A stretch of DNA of 64,000 bases from assembly GCA_023078555.1 (NCBI GenBank), contig CM041201.1:3789713-3853712 (forward strand), written 5' to 3'. The notes beneath the pieces are model-generated. The model had not been told where the DNA came from. It saw only the letters and a program-made list of their open reading frames with translations, and made no database searches. A program made the position numbers and the translations under genes. The DNA comes from Ulva prolifera. Lineage: Eukaryota; Chlorophyta; Ulvophyceae; Ulvales; Ulvaceae. Numbering within the stretch: position 1 is the first letter of the stretch; each line of letters starts with the position of its first letter. This document shows, piece after piece, positions 35,601 through 47,806 of this stretch.

Positions 35601-37288
35601 CGATATCAGGCTGCTGGGGGCGGTGCCGGAGGAGGAGGAGGAGCGCGAGGTGCCGATTGATAAGCACATGGCAAAGGCGATGGAGGAGCGGCTGCTGAAG
35701 GGCATCGAGCAGGAGATGCTGCGCGACAAGCAGGCGATCATCCGGTCGTTCATGAAAGACAGCACAGGTGCGCGCCGCGTGTCTGTGTGCTGGTGCCTGA
35801 TTGCTACACAACAAACAGAGCCCGGGCGGGTCGGCCATGCATCGCAGCAGCGCAAGATCGTTCACCGCGACGTATTCGACGCCGTGCGCTGTCCGTTCCG
35901 CAGCAAGGCCGGGCGGCCTCACCGCAGCTGCTTGCTGCCGCGCCGAGTTGTGCTGGGATTGCTGCGCTGCGATGTGTCTGTGGCGCTGCATGCATGTAGA
36001 AAGTTTGCTGCATGTCTGGCACGGCTGGATGTTGGTGTCGGCCGCAACATGGTCGCCTGGCATGAAGTTGCTGCGGAGGGTGGCGATGGGGGTGCTGTAC
36101 TCGTGTGGGGATGCCCCGAGATGCAGCGCGGTTCGGGGTCGTCGCGGGCCGTGACGGTGTGCTTACTGCTGTGTGCAGAGAGCTACATGGGGGGCCAGTC
36201 GGCGATGCCGGGGATGGCGGGCATGGGAGGCATGACCGGCATGGGCGGCATGCCCAGCATGCAGGGCGCCGGCGGCGGCGCCAGCGGTGGCGGCGCCGCC
36301 GCGCAGTCGTTCATGCAGATGCAGCTGATGCAGCAGCAGAACATGATGGCGTTGCAGCAGATGATGATGTCGATGAACATGCGGCCCCAGGGCACGGAGA
36401 TGGGCAGCATGATGGGCGGCATGAACTCGCAGATGGGGTACCCGCAGCAGCAGGGTTCCGTCATGACCGGCGGCAACCCGAGCATGATGGGCCAACAGCC
36501 GATGATGTCGATGCCGATGCAGGTCCGCCCCTGTGTCCACCGCTGGTCCGCAAGATGTGCTATGATCTGGTTGCAAAGGGGCACGTAACACACGCTTGCA
36601 CCTTCATGCAAGCCGCGCGCGGACGGCGCCGCCACGACGTCTGTGTGACCACAGTGATGAGCGTCCCACGCACCAGTTGAGACTGCCTGTCAGACACCAA
36701 AGCCCTGCACGAGGCCGTCACCTGTGCTGTGGCCGGCTCATTTTACAGCAGCGATGCGACGGCGTAGAGGTCGACGGCTGCCCATGCACAGCGCTCAGCA
36801 GCGCATATGGCGGGCATTGGTATGGACTGACGGGCTGGAGACAAGAAACACTGTTCATTTAGATTGGCTAGCTGGGTGTATAGAAGCGGGGGGCACTCTA
36901 TATTTGCACAACGGGCAGCATGCTTTTGCTGTAGGTCAGGAAAGTGCCTGGCACCCGCATGCGCTGCTGAGTCAGCTGCAGCCGCTTCCTGGCGCGCCTG
37001 CGGCAGCCCCTGCGGTCCTCACTTCTATGTATAGATGTGTTGAGCATCGCCCACTGGGCTTACCAGCCATACTTTAAATGCACATGTTCTGATTGCGCAT
37101 TTGAAGGAATACCCGCTGCGCTCATCAGGGCGTCAGCAGTATGACCCCTGAACACTCCGTTCGATCGCTGACGCCGTGTGCCCGTGCAGAATGGGTCGAT
37201 GATGTCAAGCCCGATGCCGAATGGGCAGATGGGGATGCAGGGGCAGAGCTCAATGGGCATGGGTCAAGGGCAGTACCCGTCCATGTGA
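32642..37288 (+). CDS. Methionine-rich low-complexity protein with MMPG repeats, unrecognised
   Basis: Exons are 32642-32755, 32829 to 32936 or further, 33373-33661, 34027-34182, 34571-34734, 35163-35286, 35564-35767, 36179-36522 and 37190-37288. From 33373 on the exons total 1,380 nt, close in frame and end in a stop. The N-terminus is a charged helical region (MSLSDQDEGVKKRAVDNIMK), followed by FLRDRMNNDPEWEEHAWAKL. Four separate exons are dominated by Met/Gly/Pro/Asn: NGMNGMHGMNGMNG and MMPG units at 34027-34182, MMPGGMPGMMPN at 34571-34734, a Met/Gln region at 36179-36522 and the C-terminal MGQGQYPSM. Between them are charged helical exons such as KERQKTRKLTKAEQEEENLF and one with EEEEEREVPIDKHMAKAMEE. 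The second exon stays open to a stop at 33119, so 32642-33119 may instead be a separate small gene of about 134 residues. Function unknown. Confidence 0.65.
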
Positions 37289-37608
37289 CGCAGCCGTGCT
37301 GACGTTCCGCTGCCGCGGGACAAGCGGGCGGCCGGTGCTCGCGCAGCAGTTCTGCCGCAGCCACGGCCCAGGCGTCAGCGCAGCCCGTGCCGACTAGGGC
37401 AGTTGTTAGCCTCCCAGGTGGACGAAGGACTGTGATCCGCAGCGTGTGGCGTGCCTCTGCGCCGGGGGACCGGCGGCTTGGGCCAGGCGCCGCCATGACG
37501 CGTGTCGTTCAGGGTGCAGTGGAGCGCGGCTGGGCCCCTGAGACACAGCGGCGCTTGTTGCGTGGCATGCACGCTTGGCGAGCGCGTGTGGGGAGCGACA
37601 CGTAGATT

Positions 37609-37613
37609 TGTAA
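37609..37613 (+). terminator. TGTAA polyadenylation signal of the Met-rich gene
   Basis: TGTAA lies about 320 bases after the stop codon at 37286-37288. A second one follows near 37813. Confidence 0.5.
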
Positions 37614-37750
37614 AGGCAACTTATGGCATTGTGTGCCGGATGTGAGCGATGCGAGCGCCGCTGCGCGAGGCACGACTTGGCTCAGTGCCTGTTTTGTGGC
37701 AGAGTGCTGATGAGCATGAGCGAGCAGACAACAGTCGGCGCAAGGCGCCC

Positions 37751-37790
37751 GGGCGGGGACGGGAAAACAATGGGGGTTTTGGGGGGGGGG
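37751..37790 (+). repeat. G-rich run with quadruplex-forming pattern
   Basis: Five G tracts of three or more occur within 40 bases (GGG, GGGG, GGG, GGGGG and a run of ten), separated by short loops. This meets the usual intramolecular G-quadruplex pattern on the plus strand, downstream of the Met-rich gene. Confidence 0.7.
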
Positions 37791-39527
37791 AAGAGCCGGG
37801 ACTGGTCCTTGTGTAACGCTGTAAGTGTTTGATCAGCCATACACTTGGAATGACGTTGGCACAGTGTTCTGACTCGTTCTACGTGATAGGACGACATGAT
37901 TGCAATGCATATTGGTGGATTGATGCCGTGGCATTGAATCGATGCCTTGAAGACTTGACATACAATGGGGACTGCAAGACCTTCATCTCAGCCCATCATT
38001 CTTGGTGCCACGGTCCCTTTGACAGCCGTAAATCTGTCAAGGTAACACAGCAAACACATGATCGAGCTAACACATCCACAATGTGGCCATGCCGCTTGAG
38101 TCTCTACTCGGTGATCAGTACAGGCTAGTGTCGAAGACTGGACATGAGCATGAACACCATGAGAGCCTCCTGAACTGGTAATCAAGTTCGGCCTCAGCAT
38201 CCCTTCCCTCGGACACAACACAGCCGCAATAAAGCAGAGCATACCCAGCTGCCACATCATCCCAGGCATGGCTTCACACGGCACCAGGAATGGACCGAGT
38301 GTTACAACCTGCCGGCATGCTGCAGCGCAAGCATACACACGACCACCCGGCCCAACCCTCGCTCCGCAGCCATGCACATCTCCACCCAGAACAGCGCACA
38401 CTGGTTCTGGCTGCCGCTCGCCGTGCCAGCGTGCTCCAGTACCCCAGAGGTTGCCAAATTTGGGGCGATAGGCCCGCTCGGACTGCCATGGACACCGCCG
38501 ACGGGCGCTGGGCTGGCCCAAGGGAAAGGGTCCCCGCGCAGGGCAAGCGCTCGGCGCTCTCGCACATGTGCAGCCCCCCCCCCCTTCCCCCAACGCCGCT
38601 GCTAGCCACTCGCATGTCCACCGTGCACTGGTACCCAACCTCTCATATCATCAGCGCCCTTGTACGAACATGTTTTTCTTTGCTGGCCATGGTTGATCCG
38701 AAGTCAATCCAAATCTGATTGCGGGGACGCAGCATGCGTGGCGCCATGGTGCGACCGCCGCATGTCTCACACAGGGTAGCGCCGGCTTCCACGCAGCTGT
38801 TCCACGAAGTGGCAGGCGATCGCTGCCCTGACCGCATCAGGCCGTCAAAGCAGCAGTCCCCGCTGGCATGGCGGCCGCCCCGACATCCGCGCAATGCGTG
38901 CGGACCCGCTGCCTGGCACGAGCAACCTGGCACACGTTCGCGGCAGCCAAAAACCCTTGGATCAGTGACGAGGCCTCGTGAGGACATATAGTCCCGCATG
39001 GGACCTGGGACCCTCCTCAATAGGAGGCGCGCCAGGGTAGGCAGCCGCGGTCGCGACCTTGCCTATCCTCGTGTCTCTGCTGTCCGGGTGCCGCACCTCA
39101 ATACCATGCGACATGCAGAGGGCAAGGCAGAAGTGGAACACCAGCAGCATGGAGCGATGTGGCAGGCACAGGCTGTCAGAAAAGAAAGATCTAGACCAGC
39201 TTCGGGTACGGACAAGGCTGTCCCGCAGGCTGGCACTGCGATGCTGCTGCCACATGACCCTCAAGTGCTTTGTCAGCAGGCAACGCTGCCCCCTCTAACA
39301 TCGGGTGCCTGGTGTCGGCTGTCTGGTGTTGACCAAGAACCGCCATCTGCCTCCAGGCTGGTCTCACCTTGGCCATCTGTGAATCACAAGCATTACATGA
39401 CCTGTGTGTCTGAGATGGCTCATGCGAGCTTGGCGCTTCATGACCTCTGCCAGCTGCTGACTGCGCTGAGGTAATCCAGATTCACAACAGTAATCACTGT
39501 ACATCACTGTGTGGGGCAGGTTGCAGG

Positions 39528-40562
39528 TTGGCCCTGTGTGCCCTGTGTGTCTTGGGCCACGATGTGATCAGTCTGTGTGACCAGTCTGTTCGTTGGGCAT
39601 GTCCTTGCTGCTGCTGTGGCTTAGTGCCACAATGGCCAAATCAAGGGCAGGCAGCGAATGTGTGCACACCTGACTCTGGCATCCTGTGGTTTGTATCATC
39701 ACAATCGCCGGTACAGGCAATGTTTCTGCAGAGACATTGCAGGCACAGATGTATGTGCTCTGATGATGAGGGAACTGCTGTATGACAACAGTGCAGGCAA
39801 TGCACTGAACATGCAGCAGCTGATGTTGAATTGCTATGATGACATGAGTCATATCTAGTGTGTGTTGCTGTGCTACCTGCTTCAGTGTACCACACAGAAT
39901 AAGTGACACCCTGCAATCAGGCCACACCAACACATGGCACTGTGGCAGTCCAGTGATATGACTGATGTCTTATACCACCAAATAGCCACCGTCCTTGTTT
40001 ATCAAAAGTCCTTCCAGCATACATGTCCTTTCAGCAAGCCCTGACTATGCACTGCATTCTTCCCACCTTCCACCTGCTCTACTGTTGCCAGTACGTGGTG
40101 CAGATTGTGAGAATGAGCACTTGAACAATGATGATTGATGATGGAACTCAATCTGCTCCTGGGGCTCGGATCCAAAGTGCTTCAGCTGACCCTTTCTTGC
40201 AGTGGGTGCACTTTCACCCACCTAGTCACCCTGAGTCATGCCAGGTCAACTTCCTGGCTGCTCCCCTGCTCAAAACGGACCCTACCTCTCAAACAACCAT
40301 ATGCCGAATATGTGGGGTGTCATGCCAAAACCTGCAGCATGCAGTCCCCCCTGAGGAGCTGGCTGTATGGAACATGGCTACCAAGGGCCTGCCATGTGCC
40401 CACCCCTGGAGAGCTGCTCACCAGCTCAGGGCCGCTGCGACTGCTACTTACAATGCACAGACCCCGAAAAGAAAATTGGAAAGTGTAATGACAATGCACC
40501 GGTATTGGCTGCTGTCTAAGGCTGGCTCCACTGCAGAAGAAGCTGCTCTCGAGCACAACTGA
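39528..40562 (+). CDS. Weak candidate coding region with Cys-rich segments
   Basis: Two frames may be exons of one gene. The first (39528-39785) contains a Cys-rich stretch, WACPCCCCG. The second opens with ATG at 40128, runs 144 residues to a stop at 40562, and carries a CxxC pair in TTICRICGVSCQNLQHAV and a basic end, TPKRKLESVMTMHRYWLLS. I could not close a splice model, and the codon pattern is not decisive. The CPCC-type stretch faintly recalls methyltransferase-like proteins of the GSTCD group, but this is too weak for a name. Confidence 0.22.
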
Positions 40563-41705
40563 GGCGGGCAATGCTGCACGTTGGTGGGCTCATGGCTCTG
40601 CAGCTGGAGGTGTCAGGCTAGTGGGCATGAATTCCATGTGATTTCCAGCCGGATCCGACCTGGCAGGTTGTGGAAGGCCGGTGGTACAGTCATCATATGA
40701 CTGTGCTCACAAATCGGAAGACACGCTGCAGGCTCTAGCCAGCAGCCTCAGATTGTGGAATGCTGTAGATGATGCGGGATGTACATATAAATGCACCTCA
40801 TCTGCGTCAGAGACCCGCATAGTCCACTTTTGGTTGCTAGAAGGAGATGCCTTTGGCTGTGAGGCCGCCATTTGGTCAAGCAATATCTCCAGTAAAGTCA
40901 TTTTCGTTTGCCAGTTTACTCCCTCTGGTGATGTTGATTTAATTAATTTTGTCTTGGTGTCCATGCTAGGCTCCATGCTGTTGATCTGCGCTCTGCAGAG
41001 ATTTCTCTCTGCAGAGCAATGTCGAAGCAGACCATGACTGATGCAGAGCATGCACACCGAGAGAGCACATGCAGCATTACGTACGCAGGAGGTCAACAGC
41101 ACAAAGGCAGAGTGACAGACGGTACCGCAGGCACCCACACGCCCAGACAGAATGTGGAGGTGGTTCATTGCCGCGCACACCCCGAGCCGGGACATCTACG
41201 AGACGATCTGCCGTGCATGGCCATGTGTTGCCCCGAATCGCGTTTGACCATTGCATTGCAAAGTCCAACGGGCCGGTTGAAGCGCGATCGAGCCTATCGC
41301 CTCAGCTTTGCAAGGTCGGGGGTCGTTGTACCAGCGCTAGCTGCGTGTGTACGCGTCCAGCATCTGCCAGCCGTGCACATGTACGTGCTGCAAATTCTGC
41401 AGCGGACTTCGACTGCCTACCTCACAGTCCATACGGGGTGTTACACGCTGAATCGCTAAAACCTTGAACTATCTCGATCGAAGGCACTCGGCGTGGTGGC
41501 CAGATTGTAGAACCTTCCGGAATCCCTCTTTTGCGAGGGATTGACAAATCGCGGGTTACAGAATCGTACAGTTGGACAAGACTGTGGATGCAGCAATCAT
41601 ACCGCGGTGATACCGAGTTTATACCACATCGTACTCGGAAAATGTACCAAAGTGTTTGAGTGAAACAAGTCTTCGTACAAAGTTCCTGTCAACAACATCG
41701 AAATC

Positions 41706-42746
41706 ATGTCTTTCACCCTGAACGCATCCAAGGCTGCTGCCGGCCCTCGCATGGCTGTGCAGAAGGTTGCTAAGACTGTTGCTGCCGGCATCGTCGCTGT
41801 TGGTCTGTCCGCAGGTGCTGCTAACGCTGCTGCAATCGTCAAGCTGGGCGGTGACGATGGCTCTCTGGCCTTCGTCCCAAACAACATCACCGTTGGCGCT
41901 GGCGAGTCCATCGAATTTATCAACAACGCTGGTTTCCCCCACAACATTGTCTTTGACGAGGACGCTGTGCCGGTAAGTCTTCTACATCGTGAGCTTTTCA
42001 CTGTGTTGCGGTCGCACGACCCTGATCCATCCAGCCGGTGTAATGCACAGACATGACCAAACCACCATCACTGGCACTGAATCATTAGTTTGTCCTGTTT
42101 CGGGTGTATCAATGTTGCTTCTGTGTCGACAGCTGCCGATCGCCCCACGTTGTCCAGTCGACGATGTACCGATGTTTCCAGCCGTCGGCACCATTGGAAG
42201 TCCGATGTTGAACTGTTTCTGATGCATTTTCATTCACTCGAGGTGTTGACAAGGCCGTCTTTCAGACAGCTGGGTACAACAGCGTTTTCCCGCGACACGT
42301 GGCATCACAAAGCCCATGTTTGTTGAAACTGCCGATGAACAACCGTTGTACACCCATATGCACCTTATGTTTCAGGTCACAGCTTTCGTGCTCATCCTAG
42401 TCGTGTACATCTCGTCCCAATCATGATCGTGACGTGCGGCGGGCGATCTGCGTGATCTGGGCACTTCCGACACAGTTTGACCACTTTCGTCGCTTGCCTG
42501 ATGGGTCATCTTGGCAGCTATTGGCAGATATAGGCCAAATTTCATCGTCATAGTGGATGCACGCGGAATATCTCATGAAAAGCAATCGTGCAGGCTGGCG
42601 TTGACGCAGATGCGATCTCCGCCGAGGACTACCTCAACAGCAAGGGCCAAACCGTCGTCCGCAAGCTCACCACACCAGGCACATACGGTGTCTACTGCGA
42701 CCCCCACTCTGGCGCTGGCATGAAGATGACTATCACTGTCCAATAA
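41706..42746 (+). CDS. PETE: Plastocyanin precursor, chloroplast thylakoid lumen
   Basis: This soluble blue-copper protein carries electrons from cytochrome f to photosystem I in the thylakoid lumen. Two exons, 41706-41972 and 42594-42746, are joined by a phase-0 intron (GTAAGT to CGTGCAG), giving 139 residues. Residues 1 to about 41 form a bipartite transit peptide: a basic Ser/Ala-rich stromal part, then a hydrophobic core ending GLSAGAANA, a typical lumen peptidase site. The mature part is about 98 residues, as in Chlamydomonas. All four copper ligands are present: His in [12 protein letters not shown], and Cys, His and Met in [10 protein letters not shown], matching His37, Cys84, His87 and Met92 of poplar. 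The lysine that follows the ligand Met (GMKMTITV) replaces the usual Val-Gly of GMVGK. The ATG at 41706 is the only upstream start in frame. Confidence 0.98.
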
Positions 42747-44662
42747 CCAATTGGCAGTCTGTGTAGCACACCCCCTAGCGTTCAGGACGCATACCGTCCT
42801 CGGTGCTTCATCGTGATGGTGACAGCACCGTTTAATCACACTAGATGCATTCCTTAGCAGACCCCACTGGAGGAAACCCCTTCATCAGGATCAAAGTGTA
42901 ATGTATCTGTATGTACATCCAGCTCTTCCCGCATCAAACGGTCAGTGAAACTGCTGTCCAGTTTGAGGCACATCAATGTAGTTGATGTCAGATTGAGCAT
43001 GCCTTTTGTCTGCCCACACGGATTCTGACGTGATGTAACAGAGTCTTGTATACGGATGGTCGAGCTTGTGCAGTCAGTTGATTGTAGAGGACATGTGCTT
43101 CTCGCTATTTCAGTGTCGAAAGACCGCATCCAATGGCCACTGTTCCACCTTGTTGAGAACACATTGTCGTCGAACTTGTATGTTGACGAGGTTGCATGAA
43201 CATCGAATCACGATATTTGGCCGTAGCGTTTGCAACAGAACAGCTTTACTGTAGGTGCACGTTACATCTGTGAACAATCTTGGGTAGAATTACCTGACAT
43301 ATCTCACATCAAGCATTCTCATTCATGTAAGATTTTTCAGGTACATACATTTGCAACAAAACTGCGGTGGTAGTATGGGAGACGTGAGAGTATGGGGAAC
43401 ACTCACTGTGGCGTGCTTAGTTAATTTCCACAAGATGTCGTGCTGTGTGACAGTCATGAAATGGATGGATTTGACGAACAAGCCCAACATACACCAGGTT
43501 GGAATGTGAAGGTCGGTCTCTGTATCCAAAACAGCCCCAAGGGAGACACCTCAGCAACACACTGTATTCCTTGGATACTAAATACCTTATTGGACGCGTG
43601 CTTCAGCAGCCTCTGCACACCTGCGTTGGTATAGACAGATGATACAAATGATCATGTAAAGTTAATTAATTTTCTTCGTTTTTATTGGTGTAAAAATGAT
43701 GTATTTGTACATTTTTGCCTATGCTATCTCTCGCTGTGATGAAGTACAACTCATATGTGTGACACCTGGCACATGATGACTTGTGCTAGGGGCGTAGGGA
43801 TCAAATTGAGGTGATCATGCGCGTAAGGATGCCGACATACAAGAACAGGATCAAAGACGTATCAGGCTCAAGCAACAGACAACATTTATGTAGATTGAGT
43901 GCCACGTTGTAAAGCAGCCTGTGCCCCACATAAGTTACCAACCATGCACCTCACCCACCCCAAGCATTCCACAACAAATGTGGCATATGCAATATTGCAC
44001 ACCCACAACAGCGCCAGATGAGCTCCAACTCCACACGCACATGCATCCACCGCGTCAGCAACCATGGCTGCGCCTGAGGCAGCCAATCACAGAATATGCC
44101 TGGCCGCGCATGTGCCTGTGTATCTGTCAATGTATGCATGTTGTCGACATATCAGTGTTTAGGGGGCTTGACCACACCGGCCTGTGAGACATCCAAGCCA
44201 CAATCCGTCGCTAACATACACGCGCACGTGTGTTCATCACGCATCCACAGTCCGTATTGCATGAATGTCTGTACCCAAACATTGAACATGAGCTACAGAG
44301 CCGGCAGCTCGTCGCACGTCAACGAGATCTCGCGCGAGATGGTCATATCGCAAGTGTCACGTGGCAGAGCGGACGTGGCTACAAGATACCTCGAGCGATT
44401 GATCATTGTGCCGGTATTTCGCGGAAACGTCTACACTGTCTCATGGCGTGTGCATGATGATTCCGTCTGCAATGCTCTCAAGCGCAGCGTCACGGTGGCG
44501 TGCAGTAAGTGTTGGTTTACAAGCATCTTTCACACCCGGTCTCCGTGACGGTGAAACCGACAGTAGTGCCTTGCGACAAGGTATTTGAAAGGTGGAGTAC
44601 ACTCGCCTGCTGTCCGTTCGCAATTTCAAACTGTCAATTGACTGGTGACTGACCTGGCACGC
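42747..44662. other. Plastocyanin 3' region and IMPL1 upstream region; no gene seen
   Basis: A TGTAA at 42897 probably ends the plastocyanin transcript. An AT-rich patch lies at 43660-43720. Short frames such as 44288-44548 show no family pattern. The right end must contain the IMPL1 promoter. Confidence 0.5.
42897..42901 (+). terminator. TGTAA polyadenylation signal of plastocyanin
   Basis: TGTAA lies about 150 bases after the plastocyanin stop, a typical position. Confidence 0.65.
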
Positions 44663-47589
44663 ATGTCGCTTTCCACGTCCACAGCCTGCAGGGTGACACC
44701 TGCCTTGCGCACCCCTTTGCAGGCCATGGCCGGCAAGCGCCGTGCCGTGGTGTGCCAGTCAGCTCCGAAAGTGCCGTACTCTGAGCTACGAGATATCGCA
44801 CAGGACGCTGCACAGGCTGGAGCTGAGGTATGTACATATTCCCTGTGGTATGGATATATCTAGAATTGCCCCAAAAATTCGATACATCGCGCTACCCTGA
44901 ATATGAGCACACGTCTGCAACGCTGGTAACGTGCATACAGATAGTCTTACAGCTACATGTGTGCTCGACACATGTGGTGTCAATTATGTGCAGTCAATAT
45001 GATGTGCAGCAAGCCCGGTCTGAACAGCTCCTCATGGCCAGGACACCAGCATCACAGTGGTCGCTGATCTGATCAAACAAGACCACATGCAATGGAAGAT
45101 ATCTGGTAGCTGACGGTTTTGAATATCGTTCCACTCAACGTTCGTGCTGCTACCAATCTGCACCTGGCTGTGCCAGAGCTCTGCGAATGCAGCCATCTCA
45201 CCAGCTCGCAGACGTCACCACAGCGAGCCCCCTTGCCCACGACTGCTCCTCCTCAGTGATACATGTGTATTGATCAGGTGAATCTGCTGTTCTCGGAGCC
45301 CCTCATGCACTTGCTCCGACAGCATCTCACAACATACATGCTCCTTGGTCTCTTATACATCGTGACTAAGTCGGCGAGTCCCCTGATCCATCTCTCACCT
45401 CCTGCACCCAGGTCTACCCACTTGGTTTGCCTGTCTCGCTCACTGCGTCTTCGCCCCCTAGATATGCTCCACCTCTTCTCCACACCTCTTCTCCGCACAC
45501 AGTGCACCATTCGGCGACTGCCTCTGCTCTTTCGCTCCCTCGATCACTCCATGCCCGCGGCCCACCACTCCACCCCTTGATCTGGCTTGGCCGAATTCCG
45601 TGGGGAGGTACGGTGGCCATGCTGTTCACTTAATCTATCAAGATTTTCGCCCTGCTTCTCCAGAGGTGCCAGCGCCCGGCCAGAACACAACACACCCTTG
45701 GAACCATGCTCATGGTTGCCTCGCTCCGCTGCTGTCTGATACCAGGGCATGCAGGTGTCGGCGTGTGCAGGTGATCATGAAGGCCGTCGATGCGCCGCGC
45801 AACATCCAGCGCAAGGGGGCCCTCGACCTCGTCACGGACACCGACCGCGCCGCAGAGGACGCCGTGCTAGCCGTGCTGCGCGAGGCGTGCCCCGGCCACG
45901 CGATCCTCGGGGAGGAGGGTGGTGTGAGCGGCGACATGACGTCGGACTACCTCTGGTGTGTCGACCCTCTCGACGGCACGACGAACTTCGCGCACGGCTA
46001 CCCCTCGTTCGCGGTCAGCATCGGCGTTCTGCGGCACTCGACGCCGGTCGCCGCGTGCGTCATCGAGTTTGTTGGAGGTGCAGCACCACCGGCCCCCGCT
46101 GCCTGCCTCTGCGCTAGTTGTCTGCGCTAGCATGCGCCTCTACGTCTGTGCAGCTCAATGCCATGATACGGCCGCCTCTGGATGTGCTAGATCAGCCATG
46201 CTCCCGGCCAGGATCCCCGCCATATCTGACCGCTGCATGGATGATATACGCCAGGAGGCAGGCGCACCGGCAGCCCACGTGGACGGACGCCACCGCCGGG
46301 GCACCGGTGGTCGCGTGCGGGCGCCAAGCAGCGGCGCTATCCGTGCAGGGCCAAAGGCGTGGAACACGCGCACGTTTGCGGCGGCGCGCAACTGCGGCGC
46401 GACGTGCAACGGCGACGCGATCACCGTCAGCCGCAACGCTCAGCTCGAGGATGCGCTCCTAGTCACCGGCTTCGGGTGCGCCGTGCGCTTCGGCGCCGCC
46501 GTGCACCCTATCACACTGGATCGCTCCTGTACCGGCTCCCTGGTCGGCCTTTGCTCATGAAGTTGTTCGTGTGTGTCCTGACGCCCAACAGAGAGGAGCC
46601 GCGCCCGGTCGACGATCTGCCAGACGCCGTGGCATCTCGAGCGACTCAGGCGCCTGGACATAGCAATTGCCTGCGTACATCAGGCTGACGGGAGATTGCA
46701 GGCAGACTTTGCGGTATGAATGCGTATCCAAGACGGGGGCCCGTCCATGCATGTTGACGCTCGGGCAGGCCGATGGCGATGGCGGCATGGACCGATGTGC
46801 TGCAGCAGGTGGTGTGCATGTGCGACAGCCACCCGGGTTGGCGGTCCATGCAGTGGCGCGGGTGTGCGTGTAGGTACGACCACGATGAGGCATGGGCTGC
46901 AAACATGGAGCTCTTCAAGCAGTTCACGGATGAGTCGCAGGGTGTGCGGCGGCTGGGTGCGGCGGCCGTGGACATGTGCCACGTCGCGATGGGTGTGGTG
47001 GATGCGTACTGGGAGTACCGCCTGAAGCCCTGGGATGTCGCTGCCGGGGTGCGCTTGCTGAATGCCCTCTTGCCCGCCTGGTCATGCACTCGGCAGACAT
47101 CCCTCAGCTGGTTGCTAGGTTGGGTAAATGAGCAGTATGAGACCATGATACGTTCGGACATGGTACTTATGCCTGTAATGTCAGGTAGTGCGGCAAGCGT
47201 GTCAAATTCATGGGTGATCATGGCTGGCATTACAATTTGGCCATGCTTCAACATGCAGGAGCAGCTGAGTGCTGGGTTGCTTTGAAGTGCAGAGTTGCAA
47301 CGCTGATATGGCATGTCGTCACTGAGAGGCAGGGGCGGTCAAGCTTCGACAGAGGGTGTGAGTGCAGGTGTTGATCGTCGAGGAGGCTGGGGGGCTGGTG
47401 ACAACAATGAGAGGGACGGCGTATAGTGTGTTTGAGAGGTCAGTCCTCGTCTCAAACGGTAGCATTCATCAGGAGATCCTGAAGAAAACAGAGCCTGCAA
47501 CGGACAAGCTCCTACAGGATGATATCGACTTGAGTCCGTGGTACATTCCAGAGGGGTACTCTTTGCATGGCGGCCGGCAACTCGATTGA
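44663..47589 (+). CDS. IMPL1: Inositol monophosphatase-like phosphatase IMPL1, chloroplastic
   Basis: This is a Mg2+-dependent phosphatase of the IMPase family that releases phosphate from myo-inositol phosphates; the plant IMPL1 orthologue is plastid-located. Five exons, 44663-44827, 45771-46077, 46349-46475, 46874-47048 and 47368-47589, are GT-AG, have matching phases and total 996 nt (331 residues). Residues 1 to about 45 resemble a plastid transit peptide (Ser/Thr/Ala/Arg-rich). The catalytic metal site is intact: GEEGG, the core [17 protein letters not shown] and the later WDVAAG with its metal-binding Asp. The segments [16 protein letters not shown] and [18 protein letters not shown] match plant IMPL1 nearly word for word, which separates it from IMPL2 (histidinol-phosphate phosphatase) and animal IMPA. 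The last exon ends in [16 protein letters not shown], as in the family C-terminus. The first intron is 943 bases. Confidence 0.95.
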
Positions 47590-47806
47590 CTTCTGTGCGA
47601 GGCGCGTATGTGTCGAAATGTGTCGGGGTGTGATGTCTGCTGGTGCCAGCAGCCATTACAATTGCGCCAGCAAACTGTTACATGATGATGGATAACTAAG
47701 ATTGCACCAAGCTGGATATGTAGATTCATCATCGCCGCTAATGGATCTGTGTGGAACAGCTTCAGGCTGCTTTGTGCTGCTGTTGTGGCGACACCCATTC
47801 AATGTG
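47590..47806. other. Convergent 217-base spacer between IMPL1 and bS21
   Basis: The stop codons of the two converging genes are 217 bases apart. A TTACA at 47656-47660 reads as TGTAA on the minus strand and probably ends the bS21 transcript, so the two transcripts are likely to overlap at their 3' ends. Confidence 0.55.
47656..47660 (-). terminator. TGTAA (minus strand) polyadenylation signal of the bS21-like gene
   Basis: TGTAA on the minus strand lies about 150 bases after the bS21-like stop codon at 47807-47809. Confidence 0.5.

Larger units (their letters stand above)
37289..41705. other. Mostly unassigned stretch of 4.4 kb
   Basis: The left end is the 3' region of the Met-rich gene, with a TGTAA at 37609 and a G-rich run at 37751-37790. 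Frames at 37988-39020 on both strands are GC-rich and not convincing. A weak plus-strand candidate lies at 39528-40562 and is listed separately. The right end should contain the plastocyanin promoter. No RNA gene was recognised. Confidence 0.45.

Noticed and set aside
39528-39785. Name as a GSTCD-type methyltransferase
   Set aside because: Only a short Cys-rich stretch recalls that group; surrounding residues and a splice model do not fit.
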